Assembly: GCF_003255815.1 (NCBI RefSeq)
Contig: NC_037668.1
Coordinates: 65,453,878 to 65,517,877, forward strand
Length of the DNA stretch: 64,000 nucleotides
Reading direction: 5' to 3'
Origin: Theropithecus gelada
Lineage: Eukaryota; Chordata; Mammalia; Primates; Cercopithecidae
Part shown: piece by piece, positions 43,811 to 53,500 of the stretch
Layout of the letters: each line of letters begins with the position of its first letter
How positions within the stretch are numbered: the first letter of the stretch is position 1
The notes under the pieces: model-generated
What the model saw: only the letters and a program-made list of their open reading frames with translations
Databases searched by the model: none
Told to the model about the DNA's origin: nothing
Translations under genes and position numbers: made by a program

Positions 43811-43973
43811 CACCTGAGACTTCTTAAACAGCACCAGCACTTCTAGCTGGTTTGAACCTTAAATGCCACCACCCACCAGAGAGAAGGCTCTCACTAAATT
43901 CTAAATCTGTCATTTAAATTACTTTTCAACTGAAAAACAAAACAGAAGAAACTTATTAGAATAAGGCGATCTA

Positions 43974-44275
43974 GGCCAGGCGCGGTGGCTCAAGCCCATA
44001 ATCCCAGCACTTTGGGAGGCTAAGATGGGCGGATCACGAGGTCAGGAGATCGAGACCATCCTGGCTAACACGGTGAAACCCCGTCTCTACTAAAAAATAC
44101 AAAAAAAAAACTAGCCGGGCGAGGTGGCAGGAACCTGTAGTCCCAGCTACTCAGGAGGCTGAGGCACGAGAATGGCGTGAACCCGGGAGGCGGAGCTTGC
44201 AGTGAGCTGAGATCCAGCCACTGCACTCCAGCCTGGGTGACGGAGCAAGACTCCTTCTCAAAAAAAAAAAAAAAA
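43974..44275 (+). mobile_element. Young AluYR-like element
   Basis: Near-consensus with 'ctagccgggcgaggtggc' and 'gagctgagatccagccac'. It lies just 3' of the YRDC stop, possibly inside its 3' UTR. Confidence 0.88.
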
Positions 44276-44539
44276 GAGTAAGACCACCTAGGAATGTTCT
44301 TAACTTTTCCATTCAGCTTTTGGCTGATATATGAAACTACAAATCAATACATCCTGTCCCGAGCTGTAAACCAGCAGCTCCCAGGGCTTGGTCTACAGTG
44401 CTCAGAAAGACACATTGCCTTAACAGTCAGGCTAGTGCCCTAGCTCCAGTGGCCTCTGCAAATGAGGCCTTGCCAGTCATCAGTGGACAGACACATAGTA
44501 TCCAGCACCAGGCCTTGGGCCTTCCTGCTTCCCAGAGTT

Positions 44540-44612
44540 TCACAGGTAGGACGCATGTGAGGGAAGTAGGCCATACTTCTGTTGGAGGATGGCTGTAGTA
44601 CTTTCCAGGGCA
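44540..44612 (-). CDS. YRDC: YRDC exon 5 (coding part)
   Basis: ALESTTAILQQKYGLLPSH then ASYL and stop at 44542-44540. Acceptor tttcctcctcag. Confidence 0.96.
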
Positions 44613-47600
44613 CTGAGGAGGAAACAGGACAGTTACCAGTCTGACTTCTCAAAGTCCCAAGCCCACCAGAAGCTGGTGAGCAGGGACATCGAAACTGTCT
44701 AGCCTTGTTATGCCCTGTTCATCAATCCATGATGAAACCTTCTGAATCCTAAGAAAGCCAGCAAACTTAATCCCACTCCAACTACCACTTCTCCAAACCT
44801 GGCCCACACTCCCTCAGGGCAAGAATAGGAGGCACCATCTTTATCTTGTCAAAGCTTTTTTGCATCTCTCCAACCTCCCTCAAATTATTTCCCCACGCCA
44901 CAGGAATGAGACTTACCAGCCTGGACGAATGATGCCAAACTTTCCGGGCACAGACAAATCAACCACAGTTGAGCCGAGGCGACACTCGGGGCTCTGGCCA
45001 CCCCCAATTTGTCCCCCATCAATGACCAAGGACAACTGAGGCCAGAGATCCCGGAACTCCTGAGAAGAGGGAGAAGGAAGAGCATGGACACTATCCCTGG
45101 TGTATGCAATAATGTTAAACTGCACGCAGTCATCAAAGGCCATATAGTCTCAAAACAGAAGTCACCTTCCTCCAAGCAGAGAAAGGAGCTTCATTTAGTT
45201 AAGGTCAGCTGTGCCAAGGACACTGCATTCTATGAGGTCTGGAGCCCTCCTGGGTTAGTACCCCAAGTAACACCTATCTAGGGCTTAAAGAAATCTTGCT
45301 ATGGCAAAAGGAAATGTCATACATTGCTTCAGTTAGGAAATGTAAGTACAACGAATGGAGTTCTAGGCACAGATACAGGCTCTAACTCTGGACTTTCCAT
45401 TGTATCTCTGTGTGACTGCACGCAAGTTACTCTATCCAGGCCTACAAGACAAGTGGGCTGGACTAGATAATCCTATGTCTTCATTTGTTCTAATCTATGT
45501 AAGCCAAGACAGGATTAGGATGACCTTTTCTTTGCCCTGGCTTGGGGCAGAGATAGGAGAATAGGGTCAAGAGTCAAAAACCAGGTAAAAAGGCTGGGCA
45601 CGGTGGCTCACACCTGTAATCCCAGCATTTTGAGAGGCTGGATCTCTTGAGGCCAGGAGTTTGAGACCAGCCTGACCAATACGATGAAACCCCGTCTCTA
45701 CTAAAATACAAAAATTAGCCGGGTGTGGTGGCATGCGCCTGTAATCCCAGCTACTCACTCAGGAGGCTGAGGCAGAACTGTTTGAATCTGGGAGGTGAAG
45801 GTTGCAGTGAGCTGAGATGGTGCCATTGCATGCCAGCCTGGGCAACAGAGTGAGACTCTGTCTCAAACAAAACAAAACAAAACAAAAAAACTAGGTAAAA
45901 ATCTGGTCACTTAATGACTGTGTGACCTGGAACAAGTGATTCCAGCTCCTTCTAGCTCTAGAACCATGCTCCTGGATCTCACTGCAACTCTGATCAGGGT
46001 ATGAAGAACAGAACATGGTAGATTCTGCATGCCACCAGCACTCAGTCTTTGGGCTATGAGAAGGATACTCCCCTAGAACAGTGGACTGAATTGTTAACTG
46101 AGCAAGAGCTTCCCCAATCCCTCCAATGAAGACACTGCAGTAGCAGTTAGGCCTGGGAATTTGGGACAGGAAATCATAAATACCAGTTACTGTGTTGGAC
46201 AGGTCAAATGACTGCTGACAAGGTAAAAACCTCCTCTCTCTGTGCCACATCCCGATTCTTGCTCCTGGGGTACAGCCACCAGGACCAAGTCAAACCTGCA
46301 CTCTGAGAATGGGAAGGGATGCTGAACTCTCACTTTCCAAGAACCCTGAGCCCCACTCTAGGTCTGGGCATGGAAAACCCCATCGAATGGAGTTCTGGGC
46401 AGAGATATGAGCTCCAACTCTGGACTTTCCATCCTATCTCTGTGTGACTGCACGCAAGTTACTCTATCCAGGCGTATTAGCTGGATGTAATAAGCCCAAG
46501 GAAGCCCAAGGCCTGATGCTGGATACTATGTGTGATACTATGTCTCTGGCCCAGAGTCTGGGGACACAATGTAGCTTATAACTACGTTTTACATCTTGGT
46601 AATAAGAAAAAGAACTGAAATTTCTATGTGTCCTCCTTTGTTCTAATCTATGTAGCCAGGAAAGGATTAGGATGATCCTTTCTTTGATCTGGTTTGTGGC
46701 AGAGATAAGACAACAGGGACAAGAGTCAAAAACTGGAGCCAGGCGCGGTGGCTCACGCCTGTAATCCCAGCACTTTGGGAGGCCGAGGCGGGCGGATCAC
46801 GAGGTCAGGAGATCGAGATCATCCTGGCTAACACGGTGAAACCCCGTCTCTACTAAAAATACAAAAAATTAGCCGGGTGTGGTGGCGGGCGCCTGCAGTC
46901 CCAGCTACTCGGGAGGCTGAGACAGGAGAATGGCGTGAACCCGGGAGGCGGAGCTTCCAGTGAGCTGAGATCCAACCACTGCACTCCAGCCTGGGCAACA
47001 GAGCGAGACTCTAACTTAAAAAAAAAAAAAAAAAAAAAAGTCAAAAATTGGGTAAAAATCTGAGTCAGTCACTTAATGGCTACGTGACCTGGAAAAAGTG
47101 ATTTAACTTTTTGGAAGCTAAACTTCATCCTTTTTTTTTTAAGAGACAGAGTCTTTCTCTAGAGCCCTGGCTGGAGTACAATGGCACAATCTCAGTTCAC
47201 TGTAACCTCCACCTCCCAGGTTCAAGTGATTCTCCTGCCTCAGCCTCCCGAGTAGCTGGACTACAGGCATGTGCCACCATGTCTGGCTAATTTTTGTATT
47301 TTTTATTAGAGATGGACTTTTGTCATGTGGGCCAGGCTGGTCTCGAACTCCTGACCTCAGGTGATCCGCCTGCCTGGGCCTCCCAAAGTTCTGGGGTTAC
47401 AGGCATAAGCTACTGCCCTTGGCCTTCTTCATCTTTCTTTACAGCACTGTCCTGAAGATTTACAGCCTAAACTGTATTCTCCAAAAACTGTTATCTCCAA
47501 AAAAAGAGGAAGACACTGTTCTTACCATAATCTTTCCTATTATTATAAAGACAATAAGAAAAAAAAACACCAATTCTCCCCCTGGCTTTTCAGACTTTGA

Positions 47601-49113
47601 GACAAAATCAAATTCCTTTAATTTATATTGCCCCCCACCGCCTCCCTGCCAGCTGGGAAACCTTTCCACTGTTGGCCCAAGGACTCTCACGCCTGGCAAT
47701 CCCAGTGCACTATCAATGCCACTGATTCACAGGAAACAGTGTTTGGGCTGGTGACATTTCCAGGGGAAGGACTGGGTAAACTCACCTCGACATTCAGAGA
47801 ACTGGCCTGGGAGCTGAGGTTGGCGCTAGTGAGAGCAAGCGGACCCTCAAACATCTGAGCCAAGTCTTGCATAAAGGCATGATCAGGAATCCGAATGCCT
47901 ACAAGCTATAAGGCAGGGGGAAGGGGATCATGAGAAAGGTTGGAAGGGGTAGAGGGTAAGTCTGATCTGGATCCTAGTGAAAGCCAAGTGGCCTGGAGTC
48001 TGGAAACACAAGAGAAAACTTGACTCACAGGCGTAAAAGGGTTTAGGTCCTTGTTGAGCTCCTCCGAGCGTTCCATCACCAGGGTCACTGGTCCTGGCAG
48101 TAGGTCTTTCAGGAGCCCCTCAGGTACTCTCACACGGCAGTATCTGGGAAACACAGGAGCATAAATCCATTCAAAATGAAGGACCACTGGTGGTCCTTTC
48201 CTAGACTCTAGGCACACGTAGGAAAGGAATCCTTCAAGTTTACAATGGGAGCCGCCTATCTCTCTGCTTCACTTCCCTAAGAGCTTGAGCAGAAAGCAGG
48301 GCTCCAGAGGGGCACCCCTGGCTTGGCGCCTATGTGCCTCTCTGGTCTGAGGGACTACAACAGCTGCACCGCTGTGCTACCGTGATAGTGGGTGGGATCA
48401 AGCTCCACGTTTTATTTTCTACAAGGCATTCGCTATTAAATTAAGCTACTGTGTTTCTTTCCTTTTTTCCTGGGGGCCTCCCCGATTAGTACAAATGCGC
48501 CAAGGGTACAGGGCCCCCGCCTTTCTCGTGTGTTGCTGCCTCTCAGCAGCATGTAGTTCAGGGCCTGGGGCACGTTAAGTCCTCGGTACACACTTCCAGT
48601 TCCGGATTCCTTGGTAAGCCTGGACAAGCCCCTCCCGCTCTCTGCGCCTCAGTCTCCCAAGCCTGTCACCGGAAACCCCTCCCGCGGTGCCGCCCCCAGC
48701 GGGGCCGGGTCGGGGCGGCCTCACCTGTAGACGTCGGCCACGCGGCCGAGGCATACGGCCAGAGGCTTAGCCTCGCTGCGACCCTTGAGGCGGTACACAG
48801 CGCGCAGAGCCGCCGAGCAGCTCGCCGCGCAGGCCAGACCGTATAGCGTATCGGTGGGGACGGCCACCACGGCGCCGGCGCGCAGCTCGGCCACGGCGGC
48901 CCGCAGCGCCTCGGTCCAGCCGGCGCGCTCCGGGCTCGCGGCCTGCACGGCCCCGCTCCCCGGGAGCCGCAACAGCCGGGCCCCGGGGGCCGCCGGAGCG
49001 GGGCTCGGCGGGCGGAAGAGGCGGCCGCTCCGGGAGCCAGCGGACCCCTCGCTCAACCCCACGCTGGCAGCCACCGCGGCCCTCATCCCCCTGCACCGAC
49101 GCGCCGGAGACAT
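44540..49113 (-). CDS. YRDC: YRDC, threonylcarbamoyl-AMP synthase (Sua5/YrdC family)
   Basis: Five minus-strand exons, 49113-48725, 48143-48029, 47905-47786, 45059-44917 and 44612-44540, join in frame to 279 aa, the length known for human YRDC. The enzyme makes threonylcarbamoyl-AMP from threonine, bicarbonate and ATP for tRNA N6-threonylcarbamoyladenosine (t6A37). Residues 1-60 are rich in Arg, Ala and Pro, as in a mitochondrial targeting sequence. The YrdC fold follows, with TDTLYGL (87-93), the KGRSEAKPL substrate-binding motif (110-118), LLPGPVTLV and TSANLSS (194-200). The C-terminus is IIRPGCALES..SHASYL. It shares a CpG-island promoter head-to-head with C1orf122 (224 bases between ATGs). 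An in-frame open extension upstream of the ATG is GC-rich and probably not used. Confidence 0.97.
44917..45059 (-). CDS. YRDC: YRDC exon 4
   Basis: 143 nt, EFRDLWPQLSLVIDGGQIGG to GKFGIIRPG. Acceptor ccctcttctcag, donor gtaagt. Confidence 0.96.
45352..45942. repeat. Copy A of a local tandem duplication in YRDC intron 3
   Basis: Matches 46384-47104 over 'cgaatggagttct', 'ctgtgtgactgcacgcaagt', 'tttgttctaatctatgta' and the shared 'gggtcaagagtcaaaaa' end. It has its own Alu. Confidence 0.9.
45592..45891 (+). mobile_element. Alu in copy A
   Basis: ggctgggcacggtggctcac start with an aaaacaaaacaaaac tail. Target duplication aaaaccaggtaaaa / aaaactaggtaaaa. Confidence 0.95.
46384..47104. repeat. 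Copy B of the YRDC intron 3 duplication
   Basis: Same order of shared blocks as copy A, about 1.03-1.16 kb away, with roughly 120 bases of extra internal sequence and a different Alu inserted a few bases from the homologous site. Confidence 0.9.
46738..47039 (+). mobile_element. AluY-like element in copy B
   Basis: gccaggcgcggtggctcacg start, near-consensus, A20 tail. Target duplication gtcaaaaactgg / gtcaaaaattgg. Confidence 0.95.
47131..47424 (-). mobile_element. Alu, antisense
   Basis: tttttttttaagagacagag to gctactgcccttggcc. It is antisense on the plus strand, so sense to YRDC. Confidence 0.93.
47786..47905 (-). CDS. YRDC: YRDC exon 3
   Basis: 120 nt, LVGIRIPDHAFMQDLAQMF to SSQASSLNVE. 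Donor gtgagt. It contains the SAN motif. Confidence 0.96.
48029..48143 (-). CDS. YRDC: YRDC exon 2
   Basis: 115 nt, YCRVRVPEGLLKDLLPGPVT to NKDLNPFTP. Donor gtgagt. Confidence 0.96.
48144..48724. other. YRDC intron 1
   Basis: Single-copy. CpG content rises from about 48600 towards exon 1. Confidence 0.7.
48725..49113 (-). CDS. YRDC: YRDC exon 1 (coding part)
   Basis: 389 nt from MSPARRCRGMRAAVA to CLGRVADVYR, with donor gtgagg. A second in-frame Met at codon 10 could give a shorter start. Confidence 0.96.
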
Positions 49114-49337
49114 CCGCCCAGGCCCGCTTCCGGGAGGAAGTGACGCTCCCAGCCAGCTTCCGGTCCGGGAGACTCGGCCCCACCTCTGCGCCGGGCAGCT
49201 TAAAGGGACCACGACCCCCAGGAGGATTGAAGGAGACCGGTGGGGACGGGGCGGGGCCCGGCCTTGCGGAGCCCTAACACAGCGCTGGGGAGGGGGGCGG
49301 CCGAAAGGGGGGCGGTGGTCGGGCCGCGCAAGCGGAG

Positions 49338-49372
49338 ATGGAATGGGGCCCGGGCTCAGACTGGTCACGGGG
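49338..49372 (+). CDS. C1orf122: C1orf122 exon 1 (coding part)
   Basis: 35 nt, MEWGPGSDWSR plus two bases. Donor gtgaga. Confidence 0.92.
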
Positions 49373-50000
49373 GTGAGAGGGGGCCCGTCGGGGCGGGGGG
49401 AAGGGGCTCGGCCCCGCGCAAGCGCCGGCCCTGACCGTCTGTCTCTTGCTCGGGCAGGGAGGCTGCCGGCGTGGACCGCGGGAAGGCGGGGCTGGGGCTC
49501 GGCGGGAGGCCACCCCCGCAGGCGCCCCGGGAGGAGCGCGCCCAGCAGCTGCTGGACGCGGTGGAGCAGCGGCAGCGGCAGCTCCTGGACACCATCGCAG
49601 CCTGCGAGGAGATGTTACGGCAGCTGGGCCGCCGGCGCCCAGAGCCGGCTGGTGGCGGGGTTAGTGCCCACCCTGGGCTGGGCCGGGGTGGGGTGGGGTC
49701 TGCCCACTGGCTAGGCTGGCCAAGCCCTAGCTTACCCTGGAGGGGGGAAGTATCTCTCCACTGCTTTATCCCTAACCTCCGTTGATGTGGTGAGAGGTTT
49801 CGAAAAAGTTAATACTATCCAAATGCCAAATGGCCATATCCTTGTGGGGCCTAATCCAAGGCCTTTCCTCCCAGCCTCACTTTTTTCCTTTCTGTTCCAA
49901 CTAGAACGTCTCAGCCAAACCCGGAGCGCCCCCGCAGCCGGCTGTCGCCACCAGAGGCGGCTTTCCAAAGGATGCTGGCGATGGAGCTGCGGAGCCCTGA
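49338..50000 (+). CDS. C1orf122: C1orf122 homologue, small protein of unknown function
   Basis: Three exons, 49338-49372, 49458-49659 and 49905-50000, splice in frame to 110 aa, the length I know for human C1orf122. It starts MEWGPGSDWSRG, then a Gly/Pro-rich stretch, then a charged helix at about residues 36-70 (REERAQQLLDAVEQRQRQLL) with heptad-like leucines that suggests a coiled coil. A low-complexity tail ends at GDGAAEP. There is no signal peptide or membrane segment. The function is unknown. The gene is divergent from YRDC and convergent with MTF1. Confidence 0.94.
49458..49659 (+). CDS. C1orf122: C1orf122 exon 2
   Basis: 202 nt, EAAGVDRGKAGLGLGG to RRPEPAGGG. Acceptor cttgctcgggcag, donor gttagt. 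It holds the predicted helix. Confidence 0.94.
49905..50000 (+). CDS. C1orf122: C1orf122 exon 3 (coding part)
   Basis: 96 nt, NVSAKPGAPPQPAVATRGGF to AAEP and TGA at 49998-50000. Acceptor ttctgttccaactag. Confidence 0.94.
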   Translation, partial: NVSAKPGAPPQPAVATRGGFPKDAGDGAAEP

Positions 50001-50360
50001 CCATCCCCAAGCCGGATGCCCTGACTTCTCTCCCTCCCCAGGGCCGGTGGCTGGACTCTGAACAACTCCCTTCAGTAAAGGGGCCAGTCTTCACTGGCAG
50101 TGGCTGGTACTTGGCTGGCTCTCAGCCTGGAATGGCAGCTCTGCTAGCAGCTGGGTTCACTCCCACTTCATCCTGGCTGGAAGCAGTGCTGTGCTTTGAA
50201 ATGTAGCCAATGAATACCCAGTCTGATTACCCAGATTTGGGCAGACCAGCAGTGCTCGCCAGAGTGGTCTGGCCTGCTATGGGGGATCCAGGTGATGTTA
50301 CATGTCCATTTCATGCTTTGGGGGCTTTTAGCCCCACAAAACACCTTCAGCAGAGCCTTG

Positions 50361-50366
50361 ATTAAA
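50361..50366 (+). terminator. C1orf122: Candidate C1orf122 poly(A) signal (ATTAAA)
   Basis: attaaa in 'gccttgattaaaaggaaacc', about 360 bases past the stop. It places the transcript end near 50385. Confidence 0.55.
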
Positions 50367-50504
50367 AGGAAACCTGCAGACTCTCCTGGTGACCGACGTT
50401 TCCTTTCTGTCCCCTCCCTCTCCAAGACTGATGGCTGGGAAGGGGGGAATGGTGGAAAAATGTCAACTATAGACAGGGTTGGGAAGAAATGCCACAGATA
50501 CTAC

Positions 50505-53500
50505 CAGATTTAAATAAGCATTTAATTAGGATTTCATTAGTATTTAATATTGCTTTTTCAATTCCAAAAAGTTAAATTTTCACTTCTTAGCAGATATTTT
50601 AAAGTACAATATTAAGTTTATACAAAATGAGCAATTAAGCAAACACCATTATTTCACATTCTTCAAAAATACAAATTCGTATTTATTCTTTTTTGGGTTT
50701 GGAGGTTTCTTCCTTTGGAAGTACTGAACCTGTAACGTTTTCATATCGCTCAGTGGAAGTCCGTTGTTCCCATGTTTCACACTTACTTTTACATAATCCA
50801 AATAAAACTATTTGGGATTTTAAAAGTTGTCACCAAGACCCCGGCCAATGATTAGTGTATGTCAAAAAAAAAGAGGGCTCTTGGGGGCTCTTGCCTTTCC
50901 TGGCTAGAAGATCTGAGCCAGAGATTAAGTAACAATCTGTTTCCAGCCACCTTCCCCAAACGGACTAGGAAGAGTTCACAGGAAAAGGGAACAGACACTT
51001 TGAACTCTGACCCCCACCCTCACATTCTCCAAAACACAACTAAGGATGTAGACTGTTGAGTCAAACAGCCCTTGGGAGGCCTGAGAACACAGCAGGAAAA
51101 GGGCAAGAGAAGCCTCTGAGTTGGCACACTACGAGGATAACAAGGATATTGCAAAAAACACCCCTGGGTTTTGGTGCAAAAAGGTTTTATGAAAAATTTT
51201 CCCATAAGAAAAAGTAGAAACTGCATTGAGCTGAGAAAGGGACACTACGTGATCGCCCAATTTTGGCCCAACAGGCACACCACCAAAAGGGCAGCGTGTG
51301 GTTTTGAACCTCAATTCCAGTAGAAAAGCTTGTACTATGTACACATTGACATAAAGATCCAGTTTAATTTGCATTTTTCAGTGCAGACTGAGAAGCCCTC
51401 TCTTGAACAGGAGTAACAGTGAGAAATGCCCAGTGGTCGTTGGCTTCCCCTAAGGGCATCAGAAGAAATACAGGACCCCTTCCCTCTCTCCCTAAAAAAA
51501 CATGCAAGAGGAAACAGGCTAATATGGCTAACCAATCAGAAATATGCTCCAGTTTTGTTGCCTCCACCCTGAAATATTAAGGAACAGATAATTTCTGATC
51601 TATGTCCCAGCAGAACCATTTGCATATTAGATCTATGAAAATCTTTCTGCTTTGGCTGAATTATATTTTAAAACTTGCCTATTCTATAGCCTGAGAATTT
51701 GAGAATTGAAGATAAAATGGGGGAGATGGAGTAAAGGGTGGCTGAAGTATATTTTAAAACTCGTCTATTCTATAGCCTGAGAATTGAAGATAAAATCGGG
51801 GAGGTGGAATAAAGGAAGAAAGTTGATAATGATTCATGGGATTTAATGTTTGTTTATAGGATTTAATGAAGGCTGGAGGCCTTTTTGCTTAAGGAACCAA
51901 CACAGGTAGTATGGGGACCAGTATGGAAATGGCTCATGTTGCCCCCTGCCACCCATGCCCCCCCAAACATATTTCTGATTGGTGGTGTAAGACAATTGTA
52001 AACTCTTGAGAAATACTGTTGCAGTTCCACACATCAATGGTTTCAATGACTCTGGAAAAGTCTTTAAGGACAATGGATGTGATTACAAATATCAAAGTCT
52101 AGAAGGTGCCAGGTTTCTACCTAGGAACAATCTGTTCCTTCCTTTCAGGCATCATTTTGTAATGGTGAAGAGGGAAAAGATGGCGAGAGACCAAGAAGTG
52201 ATGAAAAAGGGCCTCAACAGTCAGCAGAAAACAGGACCCACAGCAGTTCTTCAGAGAGCCTGAGGGGGCGCCCTGGGGCACACAGGGAAGGCTTGCATAG
52301 ATTGAGCGGTTGCTGAGAATGCATAATAGTGTTTCTCTATGGACAGCCTCATAGTACAGGGCTGATTGAGCGGAAAAACGCGGCCAGGCCAGGGCCACAT
52401 GGGACAACGACCATCAAGCTACACATATTGCACCAAGGTAAGTGCTTTTCTTTTCACACCTCAATTTAACTTTTTATTCTGAGCAAAAAATAAACTTTGT
52501 GGAAAGTATATATATGTATATATACACACAAAAGAAATTGCAGCAATCGGGTTAAAGATAAAATAACCTAAAGTGCTTTTTTATTTTATTATTTCTTTAA
52601 TATACCAATATGAGGTTCTGCAAACTTGTCCCTCTGGACACATTCAGCATTATACAAAGTCTCTCAGGAAAACCCACCCACCCTCCAATATCCCCATCAG
52701 TCCACAGCCTTGACCCTGAAAATAAAACTCTCCGATCTACCACCTATCCCAGAGGTGAAGAAGAGAAGCCCCTTGCCTTTTACTCAGAGAGATCTTCACA
52801 TCTTAAGGCCCCTCCTGGGCTTTGTACCATGATCTCCTTCTAAACGGAGGTGGAATTCAATAAATGACACCACTTCTGTCACCACACTAGTGGTGCTCCC
52901 ATGAGACTGGCCAGACCCTGCCAGGAAAGACTGGGCCACTTTCCCTCAATGCCCAACCTACCTGCCTGGGAAGGGCCAAGTTCACTAAGGCAGTTTGGTG
53001 GTGCCAGTCAGTTTCCTTACCACCTCCTAAGTCCATGAACCCCAATCCCTGGTGCTAAGCACCCTTTGAAGCGGTTGTCTAACTGGAGATGTTAGTAGGA
53101 ACTAGAAGATAATGTACAGGGTGAAAATGGTTAAGTTTACTATGAGAGAGGAAAAAGGCTTGATTTTTACCTGCTAGAATTCTACAAATCCTCCCTAATC
53201 TCACCCTAGGTTCATTTCCCACGTTTGGGAAACCACACTCACCATGAAGGTTCTTTCTGGCTCCAGCTTAGCTAGGGGCCCTCTTTCTTCCAAGGTCCTT
53301 GGCACTAGAGACCAGGCTTACAGAAGGGCAGGTAGGAAAAAAGAACTGGAAAAGGAGGGAAAGGAAGACTGCCTACCCTGGGAAATAAACCTGATCTTCA
53401 CAACTCACTGGCATTTTAAGCACATTCCTGATTTTTCAAAAGCTGATTGGATCTGATAGTCTTTCTTGTAATCTAAAGTCACCCTCAAAAGGCAGATACT

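Larger units (their letters stand above)
48650..49660. promoter_or_regulatory. Shared CpG island, bidirectional YRDC/C1orf122 promoter
   Basis: GC-rich, TATA-less interval between two divergent genes. ETS-type motifs cttccggg (49127-49134), aggaagtga (49135-49143) and gcttccgg (49156-49163) cluster just upstream of the YRDC ATG. Limits are by eye. Confidence 0.8.

Noticed and set aside
49114..49368. In-frame N-terminal extension of YRDC (85 codons)
   Set aside because: GC-rich leader lacking stops. It overlaps C1orf122 exon 1 and the shared promoter, and the 279-aa form from 49113 matches the known protein.
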